DNA from: Devosia sp.
Lineage (GTDB): Bacteria > Pseudomonadota > Alphaproteobacteria > Rhizobiales > Devosiaceae
NCBI GenBank assembly: GCA_017794705.1
Contig: CP051235.1
Coordinates: 1,303,010 to 1,367,009 of the forward strand
DNA: 64,000 nucleotides
Reading direction: 5' to 3'
Part shown: one piece after another, positions 20,695 to 30,896 of the stretch
How the letters are laid out: every line of letters begins with the position of its first letter
How positions within the stretch are numbered: position 1 is the stretch's first letter
Program-made: the position numbers and the translations under genes
Notes under the pieces: model-generated
Databases searched by the model: none
The model's input: only the letters and a program-made list of their open reading frames with translations
Told to the model about the DNA's origin: nothing

Positions 20695-21534
20695 TTAGCC
20701 GATACGGCCGGTGATATAGTCCTGGGTCTTCTTGTTCTGCGGATTGGTGAAGATTTCTTCGGTATCACCTTCCTCGATAAGTTTGCCCAGATGAAAAAAT
20801 GCTGTCTTTTGGCTCACACGCGCTGCCTGCTGCATCGAGTGGGTCACGATCGCGATTGTGAAATTTTCGCGCAACTCGTCGATCAGTTCCTCGATGATGG
20901 CCGTCGCGATCGGATCGAGGGCGGAACAGGGTTCGTCCATCAGCAGGACTTCCGGTTTGGTGGCAATGGCGCGGGCAATGCACAGACGCTGTTGTTGGCC
21001 GCCTGAAAGACCGGTACCGGGCTGGTCCAACCGGTCTTTCACTTCTTCCCATATTCCGGCTCGCTTTAGCGAGTTTTCGACAACCTCGTCCATCTCGGTC
21101 TTGTCACGCGTCAGGCCATGAATGCGCGGACCATAAGCCACATTTTCATAGATCGACTTGGGAAAGGGATTGGGTTTCTGAAATACCATTCCAACACGGG
21201 CGCGGAGTTCGACTACGTCGATGGCGCGGTCGTAGATATTTTGACCATCCAATGTCAGGTCGCCCGTTACCCGGCAAATATCAATCGTGTCATTCATTCT
21301 GTTCAGGCAACGCAGAAATGTCGACTTTCCGCAACCGGAGGGCCCGATGAGCGAAGTCACCTGATTGGTTCCAATGTCGAGGTTGACGTCAAACAGCGCC
21401 TGCTTCTCGCCGTAGTGGACGCAGACGTTTTCACCGCGCATCTTGACCTTGATTTGTTCAGACATGTCGCCTGCTTTCCCCTTCACCGGGCTGGGAGTGG
21501 CCGTTGCTGAAGGCGCGCTCGTTTGCGTATCCAT
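20695..21534 (-). CDS. pstB: Phosphate ABC transporter ATP-binding protein PstB
   Basis: A 279-aa ATPase of the PstSCAB high-affinity phosphate importer. Walker [11 protein letters not shown]-loop VFQKPNPFP, signature LSGGQQQR, Walker [13 protein letters not shown] and the switch His in IVTHSMQQA are all intact. I chose the ATG at 21534 (MDTQTSAPS) since AAGGAAAA lies upstream; a start at 21558 would overlap pstA. The ~25 N-terminal residues before the ABC fold are a low-complexity extension. Confidence 0.95.
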   Translation of the reverse strand: MDTQTSAPSATATPSPVKGKAGDMSEQIKVKMRGENVCVHYGEKQALFDVNLDIGTNQVTSLIGPSGCGKSTFLRCLNRMNDTIDICRVTGDLTLDGQNIYDRAIDVVELRARVGMVFQKPNPFPKSIYENVAYGPRIHGLTRDKTEMDEVVENSLKRAGIWEEVKDRLDQPGTGLSGGQQQRLCIARAIATKPEVLLMDEPCSALDPIATAIIEELIDELRENFTIAIVTHSMQQAARVSQKTAFFHLGKLIEEGDTEEIFTNPQNKKTQDYITGRIG

Positions 21535-21551
21535 CAAGTTTTCCTTCGGGT

Positions 21552-22838
21552 TTACCATCTGCGTTCAAGTCGCTGGCGCAGAAAGATCGCGATGGCGTTC
21601 ATGGTAATCAGGAAGCCGAGCAGCACCAGGATACCAGCGGATGTCCGCGCCACAAAACCACGCTCGGGACTGTCGGCCCAAATGTAGATCTGGGTAGGCA
21701 AGGCGGTTGACGCGTCGAAGATGCCCCCCGGGGGGCTGGTGATGAACGCATTCATGCCGATCAGCAGAAGCGGCGCGGTCTCGCCAAGAGCCTGGGCCAG
21801 GCCGATGATTGTTCCCGTCAGAATCCCCGGAAGCGCCAGTGGCAGCACGTGATGCGTGATCACCTGATGCTTGGACGCGCCGACGCCGAGAGCTGCCTCC
21901 CGGATGGACGGCGGAACCGCCTTCAGCGCGGCGCGCGTCGCAATGATGATCGTCGGTAGTGTCATCAGGGACAGGACCATTCCCCCCACAAGCGGCGCCG
22001 AGCGAGGAAGTCCAAAGATTTGCAGAAACACGGCTAGGCCAAGCAAGCCAAATACGATCGAAGGCACTGCGGCCAGATTGTTGATGTTGACTTCAATCAG
22101 GTCGGTCAACCGGTTCTTCGGCGCAAATTCTTCGAGGTAGGTGGCGGCCATGATGCCGACGGGGAAGCTGATCAGGAAACAGACCATCAGCGCATAGAAC
22201 GATCCCACGATCGCTCCCGACAGACCGGCGATTTCCGGGAAGCGGCTGTCTGCGTTGAAGAAAAGCCCCCAGTTGAACGGCCTTGAAACCTGTCCATTTT
22301 CGACCAGCGAATCGAAGGCAGCGACTTCATCATTGTCCAGCCGACGATTTTCTTCAGGCGTATCTCGCTTGATCACGCCTTTGTTCAACTGATCGTAAGG
22401 ATCCGAAGCGGGCACTTCCAAGGTGACAGTGTCTCCGACCTCATAGTCACCGGCCAGTACAGCATCACGGACAAAGAACTGGGTATTGTTTGTCAGAATC
22501 TGGGTGCGGGTTCGCAGATTGCCACCTTCCACGGCGTCCGGGAAGATTTCGGCCATGGCATCGTCAATGACCCCACGCCAGTTCGATCGAGCCGGCTCCT
22601 CAGCATTGTAGCTCTCGGCGGTCAGCGGGAACTGAACGCGAACGTGCGTCTGGGTGAAGGCGGTGTGACCGCCAAGAATGATCGTGAAGATCAGAATTCC
22701 CAGAAGGCCGATTGCAAGCGTGATCGCTCCAATTCCATACAGCCTCAAACGTGTGTCGGCGGCATGCCGGGCGCGTCGCCGCCTTTCGGCTGCCTGACCC
22801 TGAAGCGCATGCTGCGTTGTCATGGAAGCGTCAGACAT
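21552..22838 (-). CDS. pstA: Phosphate ABC transporter permease PstA
   Basis: A 428-aa inner-membrane permease. It is longer than the classical ~300 aa because a periplasmic insertion of ~130 residues follows the first helix (~30-50), as in many alphaproteobacterial PstA. The permease core has the EAA-like loop [24 protein letters not shown]. It follows pstC by 8 nt and precedes pstB, so it is co-transcribed with them. Confidence 0.94.
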   Translation of the reverse strand: MSDASMTTQHALQGQAAERRRRARHAADTRLRLYGIGAITLAIGLLGILIFTIILGGHTAFTQTHVRVQFPLTAESYNAEEPARSNWRGVIDDAMAEIFPDAVEGGNLRTRTQILTNNTQFFVRDAVLAGDYEVGDTVTLEVPASDPYDQLNKGVIKRDTPEENRRLDNDEVAAFDSLVENGQVSRPFNWGLFFNADSRFPEIAGLSGAIVGSFYALMVCFLISFPVGIMAATYLEEFAPKNRLTDLIEVNINNLAAVPSIVFGLLGLAVFLQIFGLPRSAPLVGGMVLSLMTLPTIIIATRAALKAVPPSIREAALGVGASKHQVITHHVLPLALPGILTGTIIGLAQALGETAPLLLIGMNAFITSPPGGIFDASTALPTQIYIWADSPERGFVARTSAGILVLLGFLITMNAIAIFLRQRLERRW

Positions 22839-22846
22839 GGTCGAGC

Positions 22847-24229
22847 CTACTCATATTGCTCGCGGTACTTCTGCACGATGCGCAGAGCCACGACGTTCAG
22901 GCAAAGGGTGACGAAGAACAACACCAAACCAAGGGCGAAGGCTGCCAGCGTCTTCGGGCTGTCAAAGGCTGTATCGCCAATCAACAGGGTGACGATCTGA
23001 ACGGTCACGGTGGTCACGGAGTCCAGCGGATTGATTGTCATTGTGGCAATCAGGCCTGCGGCCATCACCACGATCATGGTCTCGCCAATCGCGCGGCTCA
23101 GAGCGAGCAGGATGCCGCCCATGATGCCGGGGAGGGCCGCAGGAAGCAGCACACGAGTAATAGTTTCGGCCCGGGTGGCGCCCATCGCCAGGGAACCGTC
23201 GCTCATGGAGCGCGGCACGGCGCGGATCGCATCGTCGGACAGGGAGGAAATGAACGGGATGATCATGATGCCCATCACACCGCCCGCAGCCAGCGCGCTG
23301 TTCGGCGACGTAGCAAGCCCCATCAACGTGCCTGCCTCGCGGATGGCGGGCGCCACGGTCAACACGGCAAAGAAGCCATAAACGACGGTTGGAACGCCGG
23401 CCAGGATCTCGAGGATTGGCTTGACGATGTTGCGGAAACGCTCGCTGGCATACTCGGCAAGGTAGATTGCTGTGAAAAGGCCGATGGGCGTGGCAACCGC
23501 CATGGCGAGGGTTGCGATCACCAACGTCCCGTAGAAGACCGGAACGGCACCAAATGCGCCAGCGCCTGCCACCTGATCCTCTCGAATGGCAATCTGCGGT
23601 TCCCAGTTGAGGCCGAAGAAAAACTCATGAGGCGGCACGAGCTGGAAAAACGCGTAGGATTCGTAAAGCAGTGAAACGATTATGCCGATTGTGGTCAGAA
23701 TGGCTGCAACCGAGCAGAAGATCATCAGCCCGGAAATGACGGCCTCGAACTGATTTCGCGCCCGGAAGCGCGCGGACAGGCGGCTGCGGGTAAAAAACAG
23801 CATGAGCAGCATGAGGCAAACGGATGTGGCCACCATGGCCCAGCCGGCAATGCCGCGCCAACGCGTTAGTGTCTCGGCACCTTGCATGATGTGCGGCGCG
23901 GGCTCGCCAAAGATTGTGCCGGACGCGACCGTCTTGATTTCTGTCATTACGAGGTTGAGCTGGGCCGGGGTCAGCCCCGCGATCTCGGACTGGGGAAGCG
24001 ACGAGAGCAAAAGAGAGTCGATGACGTTGTCCTGGAAGACCAGCCACAACAGCAGGAGGACCAAAGCGGGGAGCCCCACCCAAACCGCGACAAACGCACC
24101 ATGATAACCTGGAAGCGAATGAACTGTGGTTCCTTGAGCGTCGGCAACAAACTTGTTGCCCGCCGATCTGCCAATCCAGAAGGCGATCAAGGAGAACGCG
24201 ATGATGGTGAGAATGAGATAGCCGGCCAT
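22847..24229 (-). CDS. pstC: Phosphate ABC transporter permease PstC
   Basis: A 460-aa inner-membrane permease, partner of PstA. The N-terminus (MAGYLILTIIAFSLIAFW) is hydrophobic and a periplasmic insertion precedes the core six helices. The EAA-like loop is DAIRAVPRSMSDGSLAMGATRAET. I chose the ATG at 24229 over the upstream TTG. It is separated from pstS by a strong hairpin. Confidence 0.93.
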   Translation of the reverse strand: MAGYLILTIIAFSLIAFWIGRSAGNKFVADAQGTTVHSLPGYHGAFVAVWVGLPALVLLLLWLVFQDNVIDSLLLSSLPQSEIAGLTPAQLNLVMTEIKTVASGTIFGEPAPHIMQGAETLTRWRGIAGWAMVATSVCLMLLMLFFTRSRLSARFRARNQFEAVISGLMIFCSVAAILTTIGIIVSLLYESYAFFQLVPPHEFFFGLNWEPQIAIREDQVAGAGAFGAVPVFYGTLVIATLAMAVATPIGLFTAIYLAEYASERFRNIVKPILEILAGVPTVVYGFFAVLTVAPAIREAGTLMGLATSPNSALAAGGVMGIMIIPFISSLSDDAIRAVPRSMSDGSLAMGATRAETITRVLLPAALPGIMGGILLALSRAIGETMIVVMAAGLIATMTINPLDSVTTVTVQIVTLLIGDTAFDSPKTLAAFALGLVLFFVTLCLNVVALRIVQKYREQYE

Positions 24230-24251
24230 GTCGCCCCACAGGAACAAGCGT

Positions 24252-24279
24252 CGCAAGGGTCAGTGATCTGACCCTTGCG
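24252..24279 (-). other. Strong hairpin between pstS and pstC
   Basis: A perfect 12-bp stem (CGCAAGGGTCAG with its complement) has a 4-nt loop. It lies downstream of the pstS stop in the transcribed direction and has no T run after it. It is most likely an mRNA-stabilising or attenuating hairpin that gives more binding protein than permease. Confidence 0.75.
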
Positions 24280-24294
24280 CTCGGATTTTCGTGA

Positions 24295-25332
24295 TCAGAA
24301 CATCACGTTGTTTTCGCCAGCAGCGACAGCGTCACGTGTGGCTTCGCGGTCGGCATCCGGAAGCGGGATGAGACCACGTTCGGACAGGTAGCCGCCCGGA
24401 CCGAAGGAGGCTTCAGACACGTACTCGGTCACGAACTCGACAAGGCCCGGGATCACGCCGAGGTGCGCGTTCTTGATGTAGAAGAACAGCGGACGCGAAA
24501 CCCCGTAGCTGCCGTCGGCAATCGTAGCTTCGTCAGGCACGACACCTTCGACGGCAACGGCCTTCAGCGAGTCGAGGTTTTCGTACAGGAACGAGTAGCC
24601 GAAGATGCCCAGAGCATCATGGTCGGCATTCAGACGCTGAACGATCAGATTGTCATTCTCACCGGCTTCGATGAAAGGACCATCCTGGCGCATGCGCTCG
24701 CAGACTTCTTCCATGCGGTCTTCTTCAAGAGCTTCGATGGCCTCGAAGGTCTCGCAGCCTTCCACCATGACCAGTTCCACGAACGCGTCGCGGGTACCGG
24801 AGGTCGGGGGAGGACCAAAGACGGTGATCGGCAGATCAGGAAGCGAAGGATCGATTTCTGACCAGTTGGTGTACGGATTGGCAACGATCTCGCCATCAAC
24901 CGGAACCTCGGCAGCCAGCGCCAGGAAAAGCTGAGCTTTGCTGAGGTCTAGTTCGGCTGCGTCGCGGGCATGGGCGATGGAAAGGCCATCATAGCCGATC
25001 AGCACTTCCGTCACGCTGTCCACGCCGTTCTCCAGACAAACAGCATATTCGGATTCGCGCATGGAGCGGGAAGCGCCGGTGATATCGGGGTGATCAACGC
25101 CAACACCGCCGCAGAAAATCTGCATGCCGCCACCGGTACCGGTGGATTCAACAACCGGAGCCGGGCTGCCGGTCATCGCAGCGTACTGCTCGGAAACGGC
25201 CTGTGTATAAGGAAACACGGTGGACGACCCAACGATGCGGATCTGGTCGCGCGACTGGGCCAGCGCGGCGGTGCTGGCGAGAGCGCCAGCAAGAACAACG
25301 GCAGCTGCTCCTGCATAAAGTGCGGTTTTCAT
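24295..25332 (-). CDS. pstS: Phosphate-binding periplasmic protein PstS
   Basis: A 345-aa periplasmic phosphate receptor. A Sec signal peptide runs to about residue 25 (ALAQ). The phosphate-binding loops VGSSTVFPYT, STGTGGGMQIFCGG and GPPPTSGTRDAF match the PstS/SphX type. It is the first gene after the Pho box and begins the pstSCAB-phoU-phoB operon. Confidence 0.95.
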   Translation of the reverse strand: MKTALYAGAAAVVLAGALASTAALAQSRDQIRIVGSSTVFPYTQAVSEQYAAMTGSPAPVVESTGTGGGMQIFCGGVGVDHPDITGASRSMRESEYAVCLENGVDSVTEVLIGYDGLSIAHARDAAELDLSKAQLFLALAAEVPVDGEIVANPYTNWSEIDPSLPDLPITVFGPPPTSGTRDAFVELVMVEGCETFEAIEALEEDRMEEVCERMRQDGPFIEAGENDNLIVQRLNADHDALGIFGYSFLYENLDSLKAVAVEGVVPDEATIADGSYGVSRPLFFYIKNAHLGVIPGLVEFVTEYVSEASFGPGGYLSERGLIPLPDADREATRDAVAAGENNVMF

Positions 25333-25449
25333 GGTTTTCCCTTTCGAGATGGGGCTAATTCATCTTGGGGACAAATCGCGACGCCACTTCGTTGTGGTAG
25401 CCGTTTGACCCGATGCCCGCGCAACCTATGAGCGATGACTAACGGTTGT

Positions 25450-25478
25450 ATGTCAGTTAAGTGACAGTTGGGTGACAG
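25450..25478 (-). promoter_or_regulatory. Pho box upstream of pstS
   Basis: In the transcribed orientation there are three 7-bp direct repeats (CTGTCAC, CTGTCAC, CTGACAT) spaced by 4 bp, an 11-bp period typical of PhoB operators. It ends 118 nt before the pstS start. PhoB activation of the downstream operon under phosphate starvation follows from family knowledge. Confidence 0.93.
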
Positions 25479-25592
25479 CATATCTCGTTGAAATTTCACA
25501 CATTTTGTAGAGTGCCCCTGTGCAAAGCTGCCGGGTGGCCGGCTTGTGTCACAGTGCGTTAAGGGACTCGCCCGGCCAACGCCGGCAAGTGC

Positions 25593-26918
25593 TCAGCGGG
25601 GCAAAAGCACGTCGACGCGCATGCCTTCTCCGGGGGCACTGCGGATGGCAAGCTGGCCCCGGTGGCGGCTGACGATGTGCTTGACGATGGCCAGCCCGAG
25701 GCCGGTGCCCTTTTTCTTGCGGCTCGACTCCGCGTCGACGCGGTAGAAGCGCTCCGTCAACCGAGGCACATGTTCGGGTTCGATCCCTTCGCCGTAGTCC
25801 TGGACGGTCACCTGGAAGGCAAAGCCGGGGGTGTCGTCGACGGCCCTCAATGTGAGATCGACCCGGCCGCCGCTGGCGCCATATTTGACGGCGTTATCAA
25901 GCAGGTTCTCGAACACTTCGTAGAGTTCGTCCTGATCGCCGGTGATCCGTGTGTCGCCCTTGTCGAGTTCAAGTCGCAGGTCAATGCCCGATTCGCTTAT
26001 CTGGTTGTGCAGACCCTCAACGACAGTCTGCAGCAGGGGCCGGAGGTCAGCACTCCCGGTGGGCCGGACATGCTGGCGCATTTCGATGCGCGAGAGCGAC
26101 ATAAGATCCTCGATCAGGTTCGACATGCGTTCGGCCTGCACCCGCATGATGCCGAGGAATTTCTTGCGGGCTTCCGGGTCCTCGGCAGCGGGGCCCAGCA
26201 GCGTGTCGATGAAGCCGACGACTGATGTCAGTGGTGTGCGCAACTCGTGGCTGGCGTTGGCGACGAAATCAACTCGCATGGTCTCCGTACGGCGCTGTTC
26301 GGTCATGTTGGTGAAGCTGACGAGGTAACGCTGGGCGTCGTCGGGCGGCAAGCCGGGCGGCGAGAATGGCGTGATCGAAACGGCATACCAGACTGGACCA
26401 GGTGCGCCCTGCTGCAGTTCGACGACCTGCGGTTCGGCGTCCCGGCGCGCCCGCGCCAGCGCCTCCAGAAGCGCCGGTTGCCGGAATGTGTAGGTCAGTG
26501 GCACGCCGGACCCCAATTGCGGGAAGGTCTGTATAGCGGCCGGGTTCCGGTGCACGACATTTGACTTGCGGTCCAGCAGAACGGTAGGCGCCTGCATGGC
26601 ATCGGCGACGGACTCAACAATCGGATCCGCCAGCGCGCTGACGGATCGGATCGCTGCGGATTCCCCTCCGGCGATGGTGCGCGAGCGGGGAAGGAAAAAC
26701 GCGAACGCGGCGATGGCAAATCCGCCGATCAGCGCCTCGGCAAGACTGATCCGCTGCATCAGAACGAAAAAGAGGAGGACAAGGCCGGCGGCCAGAACGA
26801 TCCAGACTGCGCGGTCAAGACGTGTCAGCGAGGCAATTGGCCCCCGGTCTGTGCCGCGTCTGGTTTCTGACTGATCGCTTGTGTTGCCCATCTGCCGTTT
26901 CCGCCAGCGGGGCGGCAT
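25593..26918 (-). CDS. phoR: Phosphate regulon sensor histidine kinase PhoR
   Basis: A 441-aa membrane sensor kinase. Two helices near residues 37-80 are followed by a PAS-like domain (~100-200), then HisKA with the phospho-His in VANASHELRTPL (~225) and a HATPase domain with N-box LLDNAVKYG, DYGEGIE and GTGLGLAIVKH. It lies directly upstream of pstS with 260 nt between, and the Pho box sits in that gap. The ATG at 26918 is used; an ATG at 26891 is also possible. Confidence 0.94.
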   Translation of the reverse strand: MPPRWRKRQMGNTSDQSETRRGTDRGPIASLTRLDRAVWIVLAAGLVLLFFVLMQRISLAEALIGGFAIAAFAFFLPRSRTIAGGESAAIRSVSALADPIVESVADAMQAPTVLLDRKSNVVHRNPAAIQTFPQLGSGVPLTYTFRQPALLEALARARRDAEPQVVELQQGAPGPVWYAVSITPFSPPGLPPDDAQRYLVSFTNMTEQRRTETMRVDFVANASHELRTPLTSVVGFIDTLLGPAAEDPEARKKFLGIMRVQAERMSNLIEDLMSLSRIEMRQHVRPTGSADLRPLLQTVVEGLHNQISESGIDLRLELDKGDTRITGDQDELYEVFENLLDNAVKYGASGGRVDLTLRAVDDTPGFAFQVTVQDYGEGIEPEHVPRLTERFYRVDAESSRKKKGTGLGLAIVKHIVSRHRGQLAIRSAPGEGMRVDVLLPR

Positions 26919-27010
26919 TGCCCTTGGCCTTCAGAGCGTTGAATATGCAGCCCTGTTGTTGTGTTCCGCCTGGCATTCCAGCACGGTGCGGATGAGTTGG
27001 AGGAAACGGT

Positions 27011-27877
27011 GTGAAATTGCAAGATGCGATAGATCAATTCGACCTTGATGACCCGGACCTGCCCAAGGCACTGGACAAGCAGGCGCTGGAATCCGGCGGC
27101 TATCCCTACGGGGAAAAGCTGGACAAGGACTTCTATGAGAGCCGGCTTGAACAGCTGCAGATCGAACTGATCAAGTTGCAGCGCCATTTGCTCGACAGCG
27201 GTGAACGGATTGTTCTGGTCTTCGAAGGACGTGATGCAGCCGGCAAAGGTGGGGCCATCAAGCGGTACACCGCCTATCTCAACCCCCGCAACACGCGGAT
27301 TGTGGCGCTACCCAAGCCCTCCGATGTCGAAGCCAGCCAGTGGTATTTTCAACGCTATGCGGCTCGCCTGCCGAGCGCCGGTGAAACCGTGCTTTTTGAT
27401 CGCTCCTGGTATAACCGGGCAGGCGTCGAGCCCGTCATGGGGTTCTGCACACCCGAACAGAACCGCAAGTTCCTGCGCGAGGCGCCGGACTTCGAACGGA
27501 TGTTGACGGACGATGGTATCGTGCTGGTCAAGTTCTGGCTCAATATCAGCCGTGCCATGCAGATGAAGCGGTTTCACGCCCGGCGCCACGACCCGCTGAA
27601 GCAATGGAAACTGTCGCCGATCGATCTCAAAGCGCTCGGCAAATGGGACGAATACAGTACCGCCCGCGACGAAATGCTGGGGCTGACCCACACCGAATTC
27701 GCGCCCTGGACTGTGGTGCGCGCCAATGACAAGCGCCGTTCCCGAATCTCGGTCATCGCTTCGGTGCTGCGGCGCATGCACTATCCGGGCAAGGACACAA
27801 AACTGGTGGAAGATGTCGACCCCAAGATCGTCATGCAGGCACCTGAATTTCTCGACCAGTTCGGCAGCGACGAGTAG
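27011..27877 (+). CDS. ppk2: Polyphosphate kinase 2
   Basis: A 288-aa cytoplasmic P-loop enzyme that uses polyphosphate to phosphorylate nucleoside diphosphates (PPK2 family). Walker A FEGRDAAGKGGAIKR (~73-87), lid residues NPRNTR and Walker B DRSWYNRAGVE (~134-144) are present, and the size fits a single-domain class I enzyme. It begins with GTG at 27011, preceded by GGAGGA. It diverges from phoR, so polyphosphate metabolism sits next to the phosphate regulon, though no Pho box was seen in this gap. Confidence 0.92.
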   Translation: MKLQDAIDQFDLDDPDLPKALDKQALESGGYPYGEKLDKDFYESRLEQLQIELIKLQRHLLDSGERIVLVFEGRDAAGKGGAIKRYTAYLNPRNTRIVALPKPSDVEASQWYFQRYAARLPSAGETVLFDRSWYNRAGVEPVMGFCTPEQNRKFLREAPDFERMLTDDGIVLVKFWLNISRAMQMKRFHARRHDPLKQWKLSPIDLKALGKWDEYSTARDEMLGLTHTEFAPWTVVRANDKRRSRISVIASVLRRMHYPGKDTKLVEDVDPKIVMQAPEFLDQFGSDE

Positions 27878-27961
27878 CCTCACCCGGTCAAATGGGAGTT
27901 GAAAGGCGCCGAGGTTCGGCACTACACATCACCAGCTTTTCATTCCACTGACAGGTGACGC

Positions 27962-29350
27962 ATGACCGAAACGGTCAAACTGAAATCTCCAATTGACGGG
28001 TCCATTTATCTTGAGCGGCCGGTCGCCACGAGCGCTGAAGTCGAGGCGATGACGGCCCGCGCCAGGGTCGCGCAGGCCGAGTGGAAGCAAGTGCCGGTTG
28101 CTGACCGGGCCCGGGCCATGCTGGACATGGTGGCGGCGCTCAACGCGATGAACGATGAAATCGTGCCGGAACTCGCCTGGCAGATGGGACGCCCGGTACG
28201 CTTCGGCGGCGAAATGGGCGGCGTCAACGAGCGCAGCAATTACATGGCCTCAATTGCCGAGAAGGCACTGGCGCCCATCGAGCACACGGACAAGCCGGGC
28301 TTCACCCGCTATCTGACACTGGAGCCGCTGGGCACGGTGATGGTGATTGCCCCGTGGAACTATCCATTTCTGACGGCGGTCAACACGATTGTGCCGGCGT
28401 TGATTGCGGGAAATGCTGTCATTCTCAAACATGCCTCGCAGACCTTGCAGGTCGGCGAACGTTTCGCCGAGGCGATGAAGGCCGCGAACCTGCCCAAAGG
28501 CCTGTTCCAGAACGTCGTGCTGTCGCACGCACAGACCGAGGCGCTGTTGGGCAGCGGCAAGATCGACCACATCAATTTCACCGGCTCTGTTGAAGGCGGA
28601 CGGCGCATCGAGCGGGCGGCGGCGGGCACGTTCGCCACGCTCGGCCTTGAACTGGGCGGCAAGGATCCCGCCTATGTGCGCGCCGACGCGGACATGGATT
28701 TCGCCGTGCCGAACCTTGTCGACGGCGCGTTCTACAATGCCGGCCAGTGCTGCTGCGGGATCGAACGCATCTATGTTCACAAGGACCGCTACGACGAGTT
28801 CGTGTCAGGCTTTGTGGACCTCACCAAACAATATGTATTGGGCAATCCGCTCGACGAAGCCACGACCATCGGGCCAATGGCGCAGGCGCGGTTCGCGGAT
28901 CAGATTCGTGAGCAGATCGCGGAAGCCAAGCGCAAGGGGGCGACATCGTTGGTCAACATGCACCATGAACTGGACAAACCCGGCTCACCCTATCTGGCGC
29001 CGGAAGTTCTGACCGGGGTCAATCACCAGATGAGCGTGATGATCGAAGAGAGCTTCGGTCCGGTGGTGGGCATCATGCCGGTCAATGACGACGAGGAGGC
29101 CGTGTCGTTGATGAACGACAGTCCCTACGGGCTGACAGCTTCGTTCTGGACCGAGGATGAAGACGCAACAAAGACGCTGGGCAGACGGATCGAGACCGGC
29201 ACGGTTTACATGAACCGCTGTGACTATCTCGACCCGGCGCTGGTCTGGACCGGGGTCAAAGACACTGGCAAGGGTGCCGGGCTTTCAGAGATCGGCTATC
29301 ACAACCTGACCCGGCCGAAGAGTTTTCATCTCCGGGTCAAGCACGACTAG
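27962..29350 (+). CDS. NAD(P)-dependent aldehyde dehydrogenase
   Basis: A 462-aa ALDH-superfamily enzyme that oxidises an aldehyde to an acid; its substrate could be succinate semialdehyde or a similar compound. The cofactor motif APWNYPF, the catalytic Glu in LELGGKDPAYV (~234) and the catalytic Cys in NAGQCCCGIERI (~266-270, three consecutive Cys) are visible. The C-terminal PYGLTASFW and GLSEIGYHN segments are also standard. It ends 5 nt before the end of the convergent oxidoreductase gene. Confidence 0.9.
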   Translation: MTETVKLKSPIDGSIYLERPVATSAEVEAMTARARVAQAEWKQVPVADRARAMLDMVAALNAMNDEIVPELAWQMGRPVRFGGEMGGVNERSNYMASIAEKALAPIEHTDKPGFTRYLTLEPLGTVMVIAPWNYPFLTAVNTIVPALIAGNAVILKHASQTLQVGERFAEAMKAANLPKGLFQNVVLSHAQTEALLGSGKIDHINFTGSVEGGRRIERAAAGTFATLGLELGGKDPAYVRADADMDFAVPNLVDGAFYNAGQCCCGIERIYVHKDRYDEFVSGFVDLTKQYVLGNPLDEATTIGPMAQARFADQIREQIAEAKRKGATSLVNMHHELDKPGSPYLAPEVLTGVNHQMSVMIEESFGPVVGIMPVNDDEEAVSLMNDSPYGLTASFWTEDEDATKTLGRRIETGTVYMNRCDYLDPALVWTGVKDTGKGAGLSEIGYHNLTRPKSFHLRVKHD

Positions 29351-29355
29351 TTCGA

Positions 29356-30822
29356 TCAAAGGTGGCGGGCTACCGCCGCCTTTGCGCCGACATCAAACAA
29401 CAGTTCCAGCTTTTCGGTGACCTTGTCACGGAACGTTTCGTTCTCCGCCAGGTCGCCGAACACCGAATCGAGCGCGAGGTAGCCGCCGGCCAGCAGTGCG
29501 GGATCGCCGTCGGCAGCGGCGGTGATCACCTCGAAACGGTCGGCCAGCGGGTCGCGAACATCGATGGGGTCCTGCTTCTCATCGGTGCCAGTCGCGTAAC
29601 GCATCCATGCAGCAACGCCGAGCGCCAGTCGTTCATACGGCTCAGCCGTCCGGATGCGATCCCGGATCGTGCCCAACAGACGTTGCGGAAGTTTCTGGCT
29701 GCCGTCCATGGCAATCTGCCATGTCCGGTGCTTGAGGGCGGGGTTTTCGAAGCGCTGGATGAGTTCATCGCGATAGGCGTCGAGGTCGACGCCGGGCAAA
29801 TCCAATGTGGGCGCAATTTCCTCCGTCATCATTTTGCGGATGAGCGTCCGGTAGTCACTGTCGGCGACCGTGTCGGACACGGTCTGGTACCCGGCGAGAT
29901 AGCCCAGATAGGCCAGCGTGGAATGCGGCCCGTTGAGCATTCTCAGCTTCATCAGTTCGAACGGTTCGACGTCATCGACCATCATGACGCCGGTCTCTTC
30001 AAACGGTGGTCGGCCGTTGGGGAACCGGTCTTCTATCACCCACTGGGTGAAGGGTTCAGTCATGATCGGCCAGGCGTCTTCAACGCCGATCATTTCGGCC
30101 ACCATTTCCCGGTCGGCGTCCGTGGTGGCGGGCACAATGCGGTCGACCATGGTGCCCGGGAAAGTCACGTGCTGTTTGACATAGGCTCCCAGATCCGGAT
30201 CACGCAGGTCTGCCAGGCGCTGAACGATGCGGCCGCAGGTCCGGCCATTAGCTGGCAGATTATCGCAGCTCATGACGGCAAAGGGCGGAAGCCCCGCAGC
30301 ACGGCGCTGGGCGATGGCTTCCACAATGAACCCCGGGGCTGTTTCGGGCGCGGAAGGGTGTTCCAGATCGTGGATGATGCCAGGGTGATCTTCGTTGAGT
30401 TTGCCGGTGGCCGGATCGTGGCAATAGCCTTTTTCGGTGACTGTCAGTGAAATGATGCGGACGGCTTCGCTCGACATCAGGTCAAGCAATTCTTCTTTGT
30501 CCAGGGTGGCATCGATCACCTCAAGCACCGATCCGATGATCGTACACCTGGTGCCCTCGCCGTCGCGAACTGCGAGCGTGTACAGTCCATCCTGGGGGTC
30601 AAGTGCTTCCTTGGTGTCGGGCCGGCGCAAGCTGGCGCCCACGATGCCCCATTCCGGATTGTCTTCAAGCAACTGATCGACATAGGCCGCCTGATGGGCG
30701 CGATGAAAGGCGCCGATGCCCAGATGGACGATCCCCACCGAGATCGAGGCACGATCATAGGGCGGCGTTGCAACGCTGCGGGGGATATCCAGAAGCGATT
30801 TGGAGTTCAGCCGGTCCGCCAT
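29356..30822 (-). CDS. Mannitol dehydrogenase / fructuronate reductase family protein
   Basis: A 488-aa long-chain polyol dehydrogenase family enzyme, most like D-fructuronate reductase (UxuB) or mannitol 2-dehydrogenase. An N-terminal Rossmann fold (VHLGIGAFHRAHQAAYVDQLL) is followed by the C-terminal catalytic domain with KLRMLNGPHSTLAYLG, the Lys and His of the active site. The ATG at 30822 is preferred. It lies 74 nt from the divergent KDG kinase gene, so a sugar-acid catabolic role is likely. Confidence 0.85.
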   Translation of the reverse strand: MADRLNSKSLLDIPRSVATPPYDRASISVGIVHLGIGAFHRAHQAAYVDQLLEDNPEWGIVGASLRRPDTKEALDPQDGLYTLAVRDGEGTRCTIIGSVLEVIDATLDKEELLDLMSSEAVRIISLTVTEKGYCHDPATGKLNEDHPGIIHDLEHPSAPETAPGFIVEAIAQRRAAGLPPFAVMSCDNLPANGRTCGRIVQRLADLRDPDLGAYVKQHVTFPGTMVDRIVPATTDADREMVAEMIGVEDAWPIMTEPFTQWVIEDRFPNGRPPFEETGVMMVDDVEPFELMKLRMLNGPHSTLAYLGYLAGYQTVSDTVADSDYRTLIRKMMTEEIAPTLDLPGVDLDAYRDELIQRFENPALKHRTWQIAMDGSQKLPQRLLGTIRDRIRTAEPYERLALGVAAWMRYATGTDEKQDPIDVRDPLADRFEVITAAADGDPALLAGGYLALDSVFGDLAENETFRDKVTEKLELLFDVGAKAAVARHL

Positions 30823-30896
30823 CCGATTGCCTGCTTTCGGTTTTTTGCCTATTGGGTTGCCGTCAGCTAGCAGTCCGGCGGGGAGTTGAAAAGACC

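Noticed and set aside
26919..27010. A Pho box upstream of ppk2
   Set aside because: No CTGTCA-type repeat is visible in this short gap.
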